Source: RGIG3701 sp030530205
GTDB taxonomy: Bacteria; Planctomycetota; Planctomycetia; Pirellulales; Thermoguttaceae
Direction of reading: 5' to 3'
Length of the DNA stretch: 64,000 nt
NCBI GenBank assembly: GCA_030530205.1
Contig: JAUMVK010000011.1
Location: forward strand, 26,585-90,584
The notes under the pieces are model-generated. The model did no database searches and had not been told where the DNA came from. It saw only the letters and a program-made list of their open reading frames with translations. Position numbers and translations under genes: made by a program. This document shows positions 40,700-50,292 of the stretch, piece by piece. Positions within the stretch are counted from its first letter, which is position 1. Each line of letters begins with the position of its first letter.

Positions 40700-42016
40700 A
40701 TGAGACTTTTGCATACCTCAGACTGGCATCTTGATGCCAAACTTGAACAGCTTTCCCGCAGCGATGAACAGCAAAAATTTCTCAATTGGCTGCGTGGAAC
40801 GATTTTGGAAAAACAGATCGATGTATTACTCGTCGCAGGGGACATTTTTGATTCCGGAAATCCGAGTAACAGTTCCCAGCTGCGATACAACCAGTTTTTA
40901 CGTGAACTCTACCTGGACGCGAAAAGTGGAAAATCCGTCTGCAAAACCATAATCATCACGGCCGGGAATCACGACTCGCCCTCCTTGCTGAATGTTTCCG
41001 GCCCTTTCATGGAGCTTCTGGGGATGCACGTCGTGACTCAACCAACAGAAAATCTGCGTGAAATGATCATTCCTGTTCTTAATTCGGACGGGCAGACAGA
41101 AGCACTGATCGCAGCGGTTCCGTTTTTACGCGGGCGTGATCTGGTACCCTACATCGAACGCACTGAAGAATTGGAACTGGCCCAACAGATTCTGAATGGG
41201 ATGCAGACCTTCTACCGGATAATTACGGATGAGGCCCTGAAAATGCGCAGCGAAATCCTTGAGGAAGAGTCCCAGTCAAATTCAACACGAAATCCGAAAC
41301 CCCGTTTGGAGTCCAGGATTCCGATTATCGCGACGGGGCATTTGTTCACGGCCCATGGTTCGACGCTTGACGGAGACGGCGTTCTGAATCATCGCGGGAC
41401 ACTCGACCAATTCCCGGCTTCAGGTTTTCCCCCGGAGCTTTCCTACATTGCACTCGGTCATCTGCATCAGCCCCAGAGAGTCGATGGAAAGGAATACATT
41501 CGTTATTCTGGTGCCCCAATCACGATGAATTTCAGCGAGGCGGGCATTTCCAAACAGGTTCTGCTCGTTGAAACTGAAGCGGATTCTGAAGTCCGTGTAA
41601 CGCCCATTCCCGTGCCAACTTTTCAGCGTCTCGAAGTGCTAAAGGGGGATTTTTCTGAAATCGAGTCTTCCGCCAAAGAATTGCCGGCAGAAGAACCTCA
41701 GATTTGGATAAAAGCCGTTTTTACGGGAGAAACTTATGAGCTCTCCCTGCGCGACCAAATCGAGGAACTGTTTCAAACTCTGCCACATTTACAGCTCGTC
41801 AGTTTCGAGAACCAGACGGCCCATTCCAAACGTGTGCTGGATGAAATTTCCCAGCATGAGGATTTGCTCACCATGAAACCCCAGGAACTCTTTGATCGCT
41901 TTCTCGCGATGGTTCATTCCAGACTGGCAGACAGTGAAAAGCAGGATTTGAACAGACTGTTTGAGGAACTATTGGTGCAGTATGAAAATCGGCAAATCGA
42001 GGATGGAATCGAATAA
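40700..42016 (+). CDS. sbcD: Exonuclease subunit SbcD
   Basis: 438 residues, Mre11/SbcD metallophosphoesterase. All phosphodiesterase motifs are visible: HTSDWHLD at 5-12, GDIFDSG near 48, TAGNHDSPS, ATGHLFTAHGS and IALGHLHQPQ. With SbcC it forms a nuclease that opens hairpins and processes blocked DNA ends. The ribosome site is weak (GGCAAG). The stop at 42016 is 36 bases before sbcC, so the two are one operon. Besides repair, SbcCD degrades palindromic or phage DNA, relevant to the palindromes in this region and to its position in a defence-rich segment. Confidence 0.95.
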   Translation: MRLLHTSDWHLDAKLEQLSRSDEQQKFLNWLRGTILEKQIDVLLVAGDIFDSGNPSNSSQLRYNQFLRELYLDAKSGKSVCKTIIITAGNHDSPSLLNVSGPFMELLGMHVVTQPTENLREMIIPVLNSDGQTEALIAAVPFLRGRDLVPYIERTEELELAQQILNGMQTFYRIITDEALKMRSEILEEESQSNSTRNPKPRLESRIPIIATGHLFTAHGSTLDGDGVLNHRGTLDQFPASGFPPELSYIALGHLHQPQRVDGKEYIRYSGAPITMNFSEAGISKQVLLVETEADSEVRVTPIPVPTFQRLEVLKGDFSEIESSAKELPAEEPQIWIKAVFTGETYELSLRDQIEELFQTLPHLQLVSFENQTAHSKRVLDEISQHEDLLTMKPQELFDRFLAMVHSRLADSEKQDLNRLFEELLVQYENRQIEDGIE

Positions 42017-42052
42017 TCCGGGAACACGAATTCATTAGAAAAAGGCACGCAA

Positions 42053-45000
42053 ATGTTTATCGAAAAAATCCATCTTGAAAATCTGGCCTCGCTTAAAGGG
42101 GTTTGGAACATCGACTTTACGAATCCGCAATATGATTCCGGAATATTCGCGATCACGGGCACGAATGGAGCCGGGAAAAGTACCATTCTGGATGCCGTCT
42201 GCCTCGCGCTTTATGGAAGAACGCCCCGACAGGAATCCTTTAGCAGGGAAACCGATGAAATCATGACGAAAAGTTCGGCTTCATGCTGTGCGGAGGTGAC
42301 TTTCCGGACCGCCAAAGGACGTTTTACGGCCAAATGGGGGCACAAGAGAACACGGTCTGGTTCAAAAACCCCTTTTTCTCCACCAACGCATGAGTTTTCG
42401 GAGGAAGGCGGAGAAATTTTCCTCAAGCCAAGTGAAGCAAAAGAAAAAATCGAAGAATCGGTAGGTTTGAAATTCGATCAGTTTGTTCAGTCCGCGATGC
42501 TTGCGCAGTTCCAGTTTGAAAGATTTCTGAATTCCCAGACCAAGGAAAGAACCGAGATGCTGGAAACCTTGACCGGAACGCGGTACTTCAAAGAAATTGT
42601 AGATTTTGCTCAAAAGCTGCGAAAGGAAAAAGGCAATGCCGTAGAAATTTTAAAATCGAAGGAAGGCGGAATGGGGATGGATCTGCTTTCGGAGGAAGAA
42701 CTTCGGCAAAAAAAGTCTGATCTTGAGCAAAAAAAACAATCCTCCAAGGAACTGGAATGCCAAATTGCCGCGCTTCAAAAAGAACTGAACCAGTCAGAAG
42801 CCTGGAATCAGCTCCAAAAAAAACTCCACAAAGACGAGCAGGATCAGGAATCCCTGAATTTGTGTTTTGAGAAATTCATCCCACAGCGGCAGAAAATGGA
42901 AAAGGGATTAAAAGCAAAAAAAATTCAGTCCAAAGAAAAAGAACGAAGTTCCATTTTGGAAAAAACGGAGCAAAATCAGAAAAATCTGGAGGAACTGCAA
43001 ACTCAAAAGAATGATTTGGATGCCAAACTGAGTCACCTGGAAGAAGAAATCCGAAAAAAAGACGCCGCCTTGCAGGAAGCTAAAAATGAACTCGAAACGG
43101 TGATGCCGGTTTTAACCCAGGTGCGGAATCTCGATGCTTTTTTGGCTGAAATTGATCAGGAATGCAAGAGACTGCGTCAAAAGTGGGAGGAACAGAGGAA
43201 TTTATGTACTTCTGAGGAATCAAAACTGGCAGAGATTTCCCAAAAAACGGCTCAATCCCAACCAATATGGGTTCAACTCCTGAATCAGCTCCCGGAAAAA
43301 GTACGCGATTCGCAGAACGTAAGCACTGGGACGCACCCAATTCTGGAAGATTATTCCAGTCTGAAAAGTTCTGGCAGGGATATCATTGGAAAGCTTGCGG
43401 ATTGCACACGGCTGGAAGGTGAATTGAAGAAACTCCAGAATCAAAAAGCCCAGCTGGAAGCGGACCTGAAGCAAAAATCGACGGTTTTTCAGGATGCTTG
43501 TACAGCCACCGGAAAAAAGCGAGAGGATCTTCAGAAAATTGAACTCGTGTTCAAGGAATTACAGGAAAAGAAAGAGAAAAACGAAACGCAGAATAAAACG
43601 GATTGGAATTGCCGCCAACTCCTTAAGGAAATCGATTCCATAAAACAGAACTCGGAAGAACGACGGAAGAAAATGCTCGAATGTCGGGAGGCAGGACTTC
43701 AAAACCGGCAAAAAGACGAGGAACTCAAACAGGAATTCACCGAAATTTCAGGAGAACTGGAAAAGATTTGTTCCCGAATGGAAGAGTTACGAGCCATTCT
43801 TGAAGGGGTTCATCGAATCAGGAACTACGAAGAAGCCCGAAAAATGCTTCACGATGGAACTCCGTGTCCCTTGTGTGGGGCGCTGCACCATCCTTACGCA
43901 GAACATAATCCTAAAGATGGGACGTTTGAAGAGTCTGAGCTAGAAAAATTGGGAAATCAAAGAAAAAAGTTGGAGGCCAAACAAACAGAAATCGAAAAAA
44001 AGAGAAGTGAACACTCAAAGAAAATGCTGCGTGATGAACTTGAACTGAAAAATCTCGAAAATACTGAAAAAGAAGATCAAAAAAAGTTTGCAGAGAATTT
44101 GAGTCATCTTGAAAAACTCCGTTCGGATATTCCGGAGAATCTGGCCCAAAAAGATTCTGATGTTTTCCTGGAAACCATCAGAACCGCATTGGATTTGCGC
44201 GATGCCGAATCGGAAGCGCTTACTCGTCAGTACAATGCAGCCGCGGAACAAAAGAAAAAGCTGGAAAACGAGTGGAAGTCTTTGGAAAACGAGCAGCACA
44301 AAACGGAAGCGGAATTAAACGACTGTAAACTGAATCATTCCAGATGTGACTCGACAATTCAGGCCAAAAAAGAAGATTTAGACCGTCTGGACACGGAATT
44401 GGCAAAACTGGAACCTCCACTTTGGGAGTCTGTTTTGCCGTATATTTCCGAATTTCTTCCCGGTCCTGCCTGGGATCAGGAGTCGATGTACACGGAACGT
44501 TTGGCTTGGTGGAAAAAAACAGACGAATGTCTGGAAAATATGTACCGGACATGGACTGGAATTCACACCGAATACCAAAAGCGCCTCGAATTGCAAAGGG
44601 ATGAGATCCTTGCGAAAGACCACTTGGCAGCGGCTCAAAAATCTGAACGGGAAACAAGAGAAGATCTGGATGGGAAGCGCGCGAACTACGAATCCAAAGA
44701 GAAAGAACGTAAATCAAAGCTTCAGGATCGTGACCCGGAAAAGGTGGAGGACGAACTTCAAAAAAACAAGAAGAACGCTCAAGAGATGCTTGCCAAAGCC
44801 CAAAAAGAAAAACAGGACCTTGATAAAAAGCAGGCTGGACTCAACGCAACGATCGGACAAACTCAAAAAAACCTGGCTTCCGATCTCGCCCAAAAAAATC
44901 GGATCGAGACTGAATTTCAGGCAATTCTTCAAGCGGAAGGCTTTGCAGATGAGGAAGATTATTACCGTTCACAACTCAGTGACTCTGAACTTGAAGAGTT

Positions 45001-45835
45001 GGAACAGACGGCCAGGCAACTCGATAAAAAGAAGGACGAACTGGCTGGGATCAGACGTCGGCATGCTGAGGAACTCGCGGCTTTTAACGGGCAAGCCCCT
45101 TCGGAAAAGTCTCTGGAAACTCTTCAGGAAGAACAGAACGCCGTGAAACAGTTGCGGGAATCGCTTCTTTCTGAAATCGGTGGTCTTGAAAATGAAATCC
45201 AAAACCAGGAGAAGCGCCAGAAAGACCTCGGTAAATTACGTCAGCAAATCGCTGAGGCCGAGCAGGAAGTTCGAAAGTGGGAAAAACTCACCAATATACT
45301 TGGAAATACCCAAAATTCAAGATCAAACGCCTTTGTAAACTTCGTTCAGGGGTTTACGTTCAAGAACCTTCTTTTCTACGCGAATCAGCATCTCAAAATG
45401 CTGAATCCCCGCTATGCTTTGCAAACGAAAACGGAAGACCCCACGAGTCTCCAAATCCTCGACGAGAGTCACGATAATGCTCCCCGTTCTCCCGAAAGTC
45501 TTTCCGGGGGTGAGGTTTTTACCATCAGCCTTGCATTGGCCCTCGGTCTGACTCGCATCGCAAGCCGTGGGAAGAATGTCGAAATCAACTCGTTTTTCAT
45601 TGATGAAGGTTTTGGCTCGCTTGCTCAGGATTCCCTCCTGAACGCTTTGCAGGTTCTGGAAAAATATCAGATGGAGTCTCGAAAAACGGGCAAAAAACTG
45701 ATTGGAATTATTTCCCATGTCGAAACCATCCGCAATGAGCTTGAAACGCTGATTCAGCTTACGCCTTATGCGCCTCATCAATTCAGTCGAATTTCAGGTC
45801 CGGGAGTGGAGGGATCAACTGGAAATAATTCTTGA
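42053..45835 (+). CDS. sbcC: Exonuclease subunit SbcC
   Basis: 1260 residues, Rad50/SbcC ATPase. Walker A is GTNGAGKST (36-44). Long coiled coils (about 175-560 and 640-1090) surround the zinc hook CPLC at 605-608. The ABC signature is SPESLSGGE, with Walker B INSFFIDEGFGSL near the C-terminus. AAGG lies about 9 bases before the ATG. Length is in the upper range for the family. It partners SbcD directly upstream. The last residues after the second ATPase lobe (RISGPGVEG and onward) are unstructured. No terminator hairpin is evident behind the stop; the next gene has its own promoter. Confidence 0.95.
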   Translation: MFIEKIHLENLASLKGVWNIDFTNPQYDSGIFAITGTNGAGKSTILDAVCLALYGRTPRQESFSRETDEIMTKSSASCCAEVTFRTAKGRFTAKWGHKRTRSGSKTPFSPPTHEFSEEGGEIFLKPSEAKEKIEESVGLKFDQFVQSAMLAQFQFERFLNSQTKERTEMLETLTGTRYFKEIVDFAQKLRKEKGNAVEILKSKEGGMGMDLLSEEELRQKKSDLEQKKQSSKELECQIAALQKELNQSEAWNQLQKKLHKDEQDQESLNLCFEKFIPQRQKMEKGLKAKKIQSKEKERSSILEKTEQNQKNLEELQTQKNDLDAKLSHLEEEIRKKDAALQEAKNELETVMPVLTQVRNLDAFLAEIDQECKRLRQKWEEQRNLCTSEESKLAEISQKTAQSQPIWVQLLNQLPEKVRDSQNVSTGTHPILEDYSSLKSSGRDIIGKLADCTRLEGELKKLQNQKAQLEADLKQKSTVFQDACTATGKKREDLQKIELVFKELQEKKEKNETQNKTDWNCRQLLKEIDSIKQNSEERRKKMLECREAGLQNRQKDEELKQEFTEISGELEKICSRMEELRAILEGVHRIRNYEEARKMLHDGTPCPLCGALHHPYAEHNPKDGTFEESELEKLGNQRKKLEAKQTEIEKKRSEHSKKMLRDELELKNLENTEKEDQKKFAENLSHLEKLRSDIPENLAQKDSDVFLETIRTALDLRDAESEALTRQYNAAAEQKKKLENEWKSLENEQHKTEAELNDCKLNHSRCDSTIQAKKEDLDRLDTELAKLEPPLWESVLPYISEFLPGPAWDQESMYTERLAWWKKTDECLENMYRTWTGIHTEYQKRLELQRDEILAKDHLAAAQKSERETREDLDGKRANYESKEKERKSKLQDRDPEKVEDELQKNKKNAQEMLAKAQKEKQDLDKKQAGLNATIGQTQKNLASDLAQKNRIETEFQAILQAEGFADEEDYYRSQLSDSELEELEQTARQLDKKKDELAGIRRRHAEELAAFNGQAPSEKSLETLQEEQNAVKQLRESLLSEIGGLENEIQNQEKRQKDLGKLRQQIAEAEQEVRKWEKLTNILGNTQNSRSNAFVNFVQGFTFKNLLFYANQHLKMLNPRYALQTKTEDPTSLQILDESHDNAPRSPESLSGGEVFTISLALALGLTRIASRGKNVEINSFFIDEGFGSLAQDSLLNALQVLEKYQMESRKTGKKLIGIISHVETIRNELETLIQLTPYAPHQFSRISGPGVEGSTGNNS

Positions 45836-45925
45836 CCATTGAGCATATACTTGACCACTGGCACAAAGACAAAAAAACTGTAATTCTTTGAGAAATTTGG
45901 TCCAAAAGATTTCCCACAAGCCTAC

Positions 45926-45954
45926 TTGACAACGCATTTTGTCTGTATTATAAT
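45926..45954 (+). promoter_or_regulatory. Consensus promoter of the membrane GTPase operon
   Basis: TTGACA (45926-45931), 17-base spacer, TATAAT (45949-45954): a perfect sigma70 consensus. The 5' leader of the transcript would be about 165 bases, unusually long; the gap 45836-46128 is AT-rich and otherwise empty. Confidence 0.75.
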
Positions 45955-46128
45955 ATAAAGTAAAATCATTTTTTTGTGAAAATTTTTTCATAAAACCAGA
46001 ATTTTTATGGAAAATTTTAACACTTATTCGTTATAATATATAGAATCCTTCTTGAAATTTTGCGAAACAAAAGTTATCGATTTCACGTTTATATTCCCAA
46101 TGATCCATTGTTTGAAAGGAATGATTTC

Positions 46129-48339
46129 ATGGCTTCATTTTTCAAAAAACTGATTACCAAGAAAAGCTTCGCGTGGCTTTTTCCTCTCGTACTTTTGGTT
46201 TTCGCGTTCCTGCTGTGGCAGGTCGGAATGAAAGCGCTTACTTCCAAAGAAGTCTCCGGGATGGAGTCTCAAGTTCGGGATATTCTCAAAGATTGCCCAC
46301 CCGAAATCACCACGAAGATTTTGGAACGTTTTCCAAACCATGATTTGGCCCTGGCCGCGACACTTCAGGAGCGCAAGCAACTTGGGACCGATGGCTTGGC
46401 CCGGCTTGCCGATTCCACTCAGGCGGCTCTGGATCATGAAATGTCCGTTCTGGCTGCAAATCCCGAGATGTTGGCCGCCAACATGGAGGATCAGCGAGAT
46501 GCGTTTTTAACCGTTCACTGCCTTACGATGGACCTGAACTCCCAAACCGCAGAGAAGTCCGGGAATTCTGACCTTATTGCGGCTTCGCAAGCGATGAACG
46601 CCGAGTATCTCTCGGTTCTTCAGGATGCCTCGAAAAAACCGGATCTGTGGGTTAAAGTGCGTGAAAATCCGATGTTCGCGTTCCTGCTTATCCAGCAGAA
46701 ACGTGATCTCCGTGAGCACCCGGAACGGAACGATTGGGCTGACCTGCTGAAGTTTTATGATGAAGAGGCTGAATGGCTGGATGACGTTTTGGTTAGCCTT
46801 ACGCTTGCCTCGCAAGGGATCCTTAATGAGAACATGGACGACAGTGAAAACCTCAGTCTGGAAGTTTATGACATTCTGAAAACGATCAAGAAAAACCAGC
46901 CCTACTTCAAAGAAGTCGCGAACGCTTATCTTTCGGACCCGGAATGCGACGTGGAAGAAGGAGCCGCGATTGTGTATGTCATCTTCCAGAATTTCGGCGG
47001 TGCGATTCGTGAATGTGTTCGGTCACAAACGTGCGATACGCTGGAAACGTTTGAAGTCATTTTTGCCAATCAACAATGGTTTATGGAGAATGCATTAAAC
47101 TCTTTGGACACCGCCAACAAAGCATTGGCCGAAAAGCTCAAAAGCTGGAAGCGCAACATGCCGAACGCGTGGAAGGTGTGCTCCGTCGTGCCTTTCACGG
47201 TGAATCTGATGAGCGACTTGCCGGATTTGGCGGATTCTCTTTCGGAGAAGTATGCCGCGGACGATTTGCCCACACTTCTTTATACCTTCTACCCGGATGA
47301 AGTGGCGCAGGCCGCTGCGTGTATCGATAAATTTGGCGATTTGGCTCTTTACGAACTGAATTTCTATAAAAATTCGGAACTATTTCACAAGCATCTCGCC
47401 AATAACTCTATCGGTCCGAGAATTATTCCTTATGTGGCTCGTTTCGAGGACAAAGGATTGGATGATTTATCCAAAAACCTTGAATGGCTGAATAAGTATT
47501 TTGACAAAGACGGAAATCCCATTAAGGATGAATGGTGGGTGAGCTTTCCTGGCGGTGGCGCGATTAAAGTCGTAAAAAACAAGCTGGAAGGAAAGCCAAG
47601 CACTTGGGGCGAACTTGGGTGGGCAGCTCTTGACGTCGCGGATGCTGGTCTGCTCGTTTTGTCATTTGGAACCAGCGGAGTGGTAACGGAATCCGGAAAA
47701 ACCGCTGTGAAATCCGGGGCAAAAGCCATCGTTGAAGCAGGCACGAAGGCGACCATCAAAACCGGGGCGAAACGAGAACTTCGCAAAACTTTTTTGAAAC
47801 AGGCATTTAAAAAGAATTTGGCCAAAATCAGCAAATCAACTGTGGGGAAACTTGCCGTTCGCAGCTGGCGTTTCGTATGTGGTGTTGGAGGGCGAATCAC
47901 CATGATTGCGGTCAGGGTTGCCAAGATAACCAAACAGATTTTTACAATTTCATTCAACGCGATCCGGAATACTTATCGAATTGCTCGTGGTGCGTGGCTC
48001 AGTGTTCCGGCAAATGTCCGCAAGGGGGTATACCGCTCGCTTCTGGCGGTTTCGGTAGGCTATACTATCCTTTTCAAGACGATGCCGGCATTGCCCGACC
48101 TGATGGAAAAAACTGGCGAGTTTATCGGTAAGATTCCGGCCCAGATCGCTCAAACCGTCGCTGATTCTACGGGTGCGGTTCTCGCGGGAGTCATCAATGG
48201 ACTGCTCGGAATCGATTCTCCCAGCCCCAGGAAGTTTTTAACAGTTTTTCTTTCCTTCCTTGGCGCGATCGTACTCCTGGTTTTTTCCGGATTTTTTACC
48301 TACAAAAATTATTACTCACAAGCTGGTATAAGGGCTTAA
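46129..48339 (+). CDS. Large membrane protein of unknown function
   Basis: 736 residues from the ATG at 46129, with AAAGGAA upstream; the frame from 46060 is rejected. A membrane helix near 12-30 (FAWLFPLVLLVFAFLLWQVG) is followed by about 440 mostly helical, soluble residues with repeated acidic segments. Then comes WGELGWAALDVADAGLLVLS and a basic, alanine-rich region (GTKATIKTGAKRELRKTFLK), and two C-terminal helices, the last being FLSFLGAIVLLVFSGFF. The WGELGWAALDVADA segment resembles hydrophobic spacers of polymorphic toxins. I do not recognise a family. Stop and next ATG are 3 bases apart, so it is translated together with the GTPase. Confidence 0.7.
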   Translation: MASFFKKLITKKSFAWLFPLVLLVFAFLLWQVGMKALTSKEVSGMESQVRDILKDCPPEITTKILERFPNHDLALAATLQERKQLGTDGLARLADSTQAALDHEMSVLAANPEMLAANMEDQRDAFLTVHCLTMDLNSQTAEKSGNSDLIAASQAMNAEYLSVLQDASKKPDLWVKVRENPMFAFLLIQQKRDLREHPERNDWADLLKFYDEEAEWLDDVLVSLTLASQGILNENMDDSENLSLEVYDILKTIKKNQPYFKEVANAYLSDPECDVEEGAAIVYVIFQNFGGAIRECVRSQTCDTLETFEVIFANQQWFMENALNSLDTANKALAEKLKSWKRNMPNAWKVCSVVPFTVNLMSDLPDLADSLSEKYAADDLPTLLYTFYPDEVAQAAACIDKFGDLALYELNFYKNSELFHKHLANNSIGPRIIPYVARFEDKGLDDLSKNLEWLNKYFDKDGNPIKDEWWVSFPGGGAIKVVKNKLEGKPSTWGELGWAALDVADAGLLVLSFGTSGVVTESGKTAVKSGAKAIVEAGTKATIKTGAKRELRKTFLKQAFKKNLAKISKSTVGKLAVRSWRFVCGVGGRITMIAVRVAKITKQIFTISFNAIRNTYRIARGAWLSVPANVRKGVYRSLLAVSVGYTILFKTMPALPDLMEKTGEFIGKIPAQIAQTVADSTGAVLAGVINGLLGIDSPSPRKFLTVFLSFLGAIVLLVFSGFFTYKNYYSQAGIRA

Positions 48340-48342
48340 ACA

Positions 48343-50292
48343 ATGACTGACACAAAGAAAACCACGAAAAAAACGTTGAAAATCACCCTCATCGGTTCTG
48401 AAGGAACCGGTAAATCGGCTTTTTTGGCCGGATTGGCGGTTTTGGGACTGGATTCGCTGAATCCCCAATACCGTATTGCTCCTCACAACAATGCGACTTC
48501 CGTGTACCTGAATACTCTGCGCGAGTCCTTCATCATCCACAACGCCTGGCCTACACCGACACTGGTCACCCAGCTTTTGGATTTTGACCTGACGATCAAC
48601 CGAACCAAGCTCAACCTGGTGACGATCGACTACGGCGGCGAGCTTTTCCGTGAGGCGTTCAATCAGATGAAACCGGAGGATATGCAGGCGTTTTCAGACC
48701 ATCTTCGTCAATCGGAAGTCCTGCTCTTTCTGGTTGACGCCGAGGAAGTGGTCGAGGCCCAGAACAGTGGAAAACAATTCGCTCTGAGTGAAAAACTCCG
48801 CGCGAACCTGACGGCCGTTCAGGAGTCTTGCAAGGAATTCGCAAAGACAAATCAGGACAAATTCAACGAAATGGAACTCTGCATCGTCCTCACGAAAGCC
48901 GACCGGATCCCTGAACTGGCAGGGGCCGTGGAGGACTCTGCCATCGCCCGTGCTTTTGGTGATAAGTATTTCGGCAAGGTGCTCGAAACCAAAGTGGATG
49001 GTATTAAAACGGAAAATATTCGTTACTTTGCGGTCAGCTCCATTGGCAAAAACGCGCTTGACCCGACGAGCCAATCCCTGATTCCGGGAAAGATCCAGCC
49101 GGAGGGCTACAACAATTTGTTTACGTGGATCTCCAAACGCGGGACCCGCCGTTTCAATCGGTGGCTTGTTGCCACAATGATTTTTGGTTTGATTGTTGGA
49201 GTAGGTATCGGAGTGACGTGTTTGGGCGGGAAAGTTACTGTCGATCAGCTGCATGAACAGCATGTCAGAGAAGCTTTGCAAATCCTCCAAAATCCCAATG
49301 TGCCTGTCATTGACAGACTAACAAATAGTGAAATGCTAAAAATTAATGACAAGAGAGTAACGGATGAACGTCAGAAACTGTTTGAATCTCATAAAACAAA
49401 TCTTCTGGCTGAACTTGAAAAATCCCATGAAAGTAAAACCATTATTGAATTGCGCGATAAAATCAAGTCAGAAAAAGAAAGGATTGGCGGGATACTTTGG
49501 GAAACGGACCTTCAAAACATCCTGGATAAGTGTAATTCGCAAGTTGAGGAAATTGATTATAAAGAGGTTACTGTTCTTTATGAAAATGACAAAGAAGACT
49601 TTGGAGAGAAAGCGACAGCCTTCCTTGTAAATCATCCAAAGTCAGAACACAAATCGGAGATAGAGGAATATATTCACCAAAAGAAGATTTCTAAAATTAA
49701 TGGCGCTAAGCACGCAATAGCGGCCATTCCCGTAACGCCTGGCACCATACAGGGAAAAATCGACAAGATTAATTGGTATCTCACCGAGTTTGAAAAAGAC
49801 GTCAAAGATGCTGAAAAGGAAAAAATTGAAAAAGCTGTAAATATGGCCAATACTTTTAAAACCAAACATCAGTATACGGTCAAAATTATTAGTCATGGTC
49901 AGTTTAGTTCCACAAGGGCACAAAAAATTCAGATTAAAATTAATAATCAGGACGTTTTAAAAACTGATTATAAAAAAGCCGAGACAGTGAACCTCAATCG
50001 TGATTTTACCTTCAGCTGGAAGTATGGAGAACCTATCGAATTTATTCTTCTTGGGTACGAAGGTTTTGGCCATTGGAAATATAAAGAATACGCAAGTGTT
50101 CGTTTAGATGGTTTTGACGCACTCAAGGCTTTTTCTCAGTCAAAAATCGAACTGAATGCCCTTCGGGGAGAAAAATATCACGGTCCTGATGGCTTTTATA
50201 TCAAGTTTGAGCAGAGTCGTTACACTCCCGAAGAATGGAGTAATTTTGAGTATTACATCGCTCCTGGAGGCTTTTGGGAGGAAACCAAATGA
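48343..50292 (+). CDS. Membrane-anchored TRAFAC-type GTPase (DO-GTPase-like)
   Basis: 649 residues. N-terminal GTPase domain: P-loop GSEGTGKSA (18-26), DYGGE at 96-100 in place of DxxG, a strand VLLFLVDAEE at 126-135, and TKAD at 184-187 as base-recognition motif. This pattern fits the double-GTPase-2 group reported in NTP-dependent conflict systems; I infer that by eye. A single membrane helix follows (about 274-294, VATMIFGLIVGVGIGVTC). The C-terminal 350 residues are lysine/glutamate-rich coiled coil and then a beta-rich end (FTFSWKYGEPIEFILLGYEG). The stop overlaps the start of the next gene. The C-terminal half is lower in GC than the GTPase half. Confidence 0.72.
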   Translation: MTDTKKTTKKTLKITLIGSEGTGKSAFLAGLAVLGLDSLNPQYRIAPHNNATSVYLNTLRESFIIHNAWPTPTLVTQLLDFDLTINRTKLNLVTIDYGGELFREAFNQMKPEDMQAFSDHLRQSEVLLFLVDAEEVVEAQNSGKQFALSEKLRANLTAVQESCKEFAKTNQDKFNEMELCIVLTKADRIPELAGAVEDSAIARAFGDKYFGKVLETKVDGIKTENIRYFAVSSIGKNALDPTSQSLIPGKIQPEGYNNLFTWISKRGTRRFNRWLVATMIFGLIVGVGIGVTCLGGKVTVDQLHEQHVREALQILQNPNVPVIDRLTNSEMLKINDKRVTDERQKLFESHKTNLLAELEKSHESKTIIELRDKIKSEKERIGGILWETDLQNILDKCNSQVEEIDYKEVTVLYENDKEDFGEKATAFLVNHPKSEHKSEIEEYIHQKKISKINGAKHAIAAIPVTPGTIQGKIDKINWYLTEFEKDVKDAEKEKIEKAVNMANTFKTKHQYTVKIISHGQFSSTRAQKIQIKINNQDVLKTDYKKAETVNLNRDFTFSWKYGEPIEFILLGYEGFGHWKYKEYASVRLDGFDALKAFSQSKIELNALRGEKYHGPDGFYIKFEQSRYTPEEWSNFEYYIAPGGFWEETK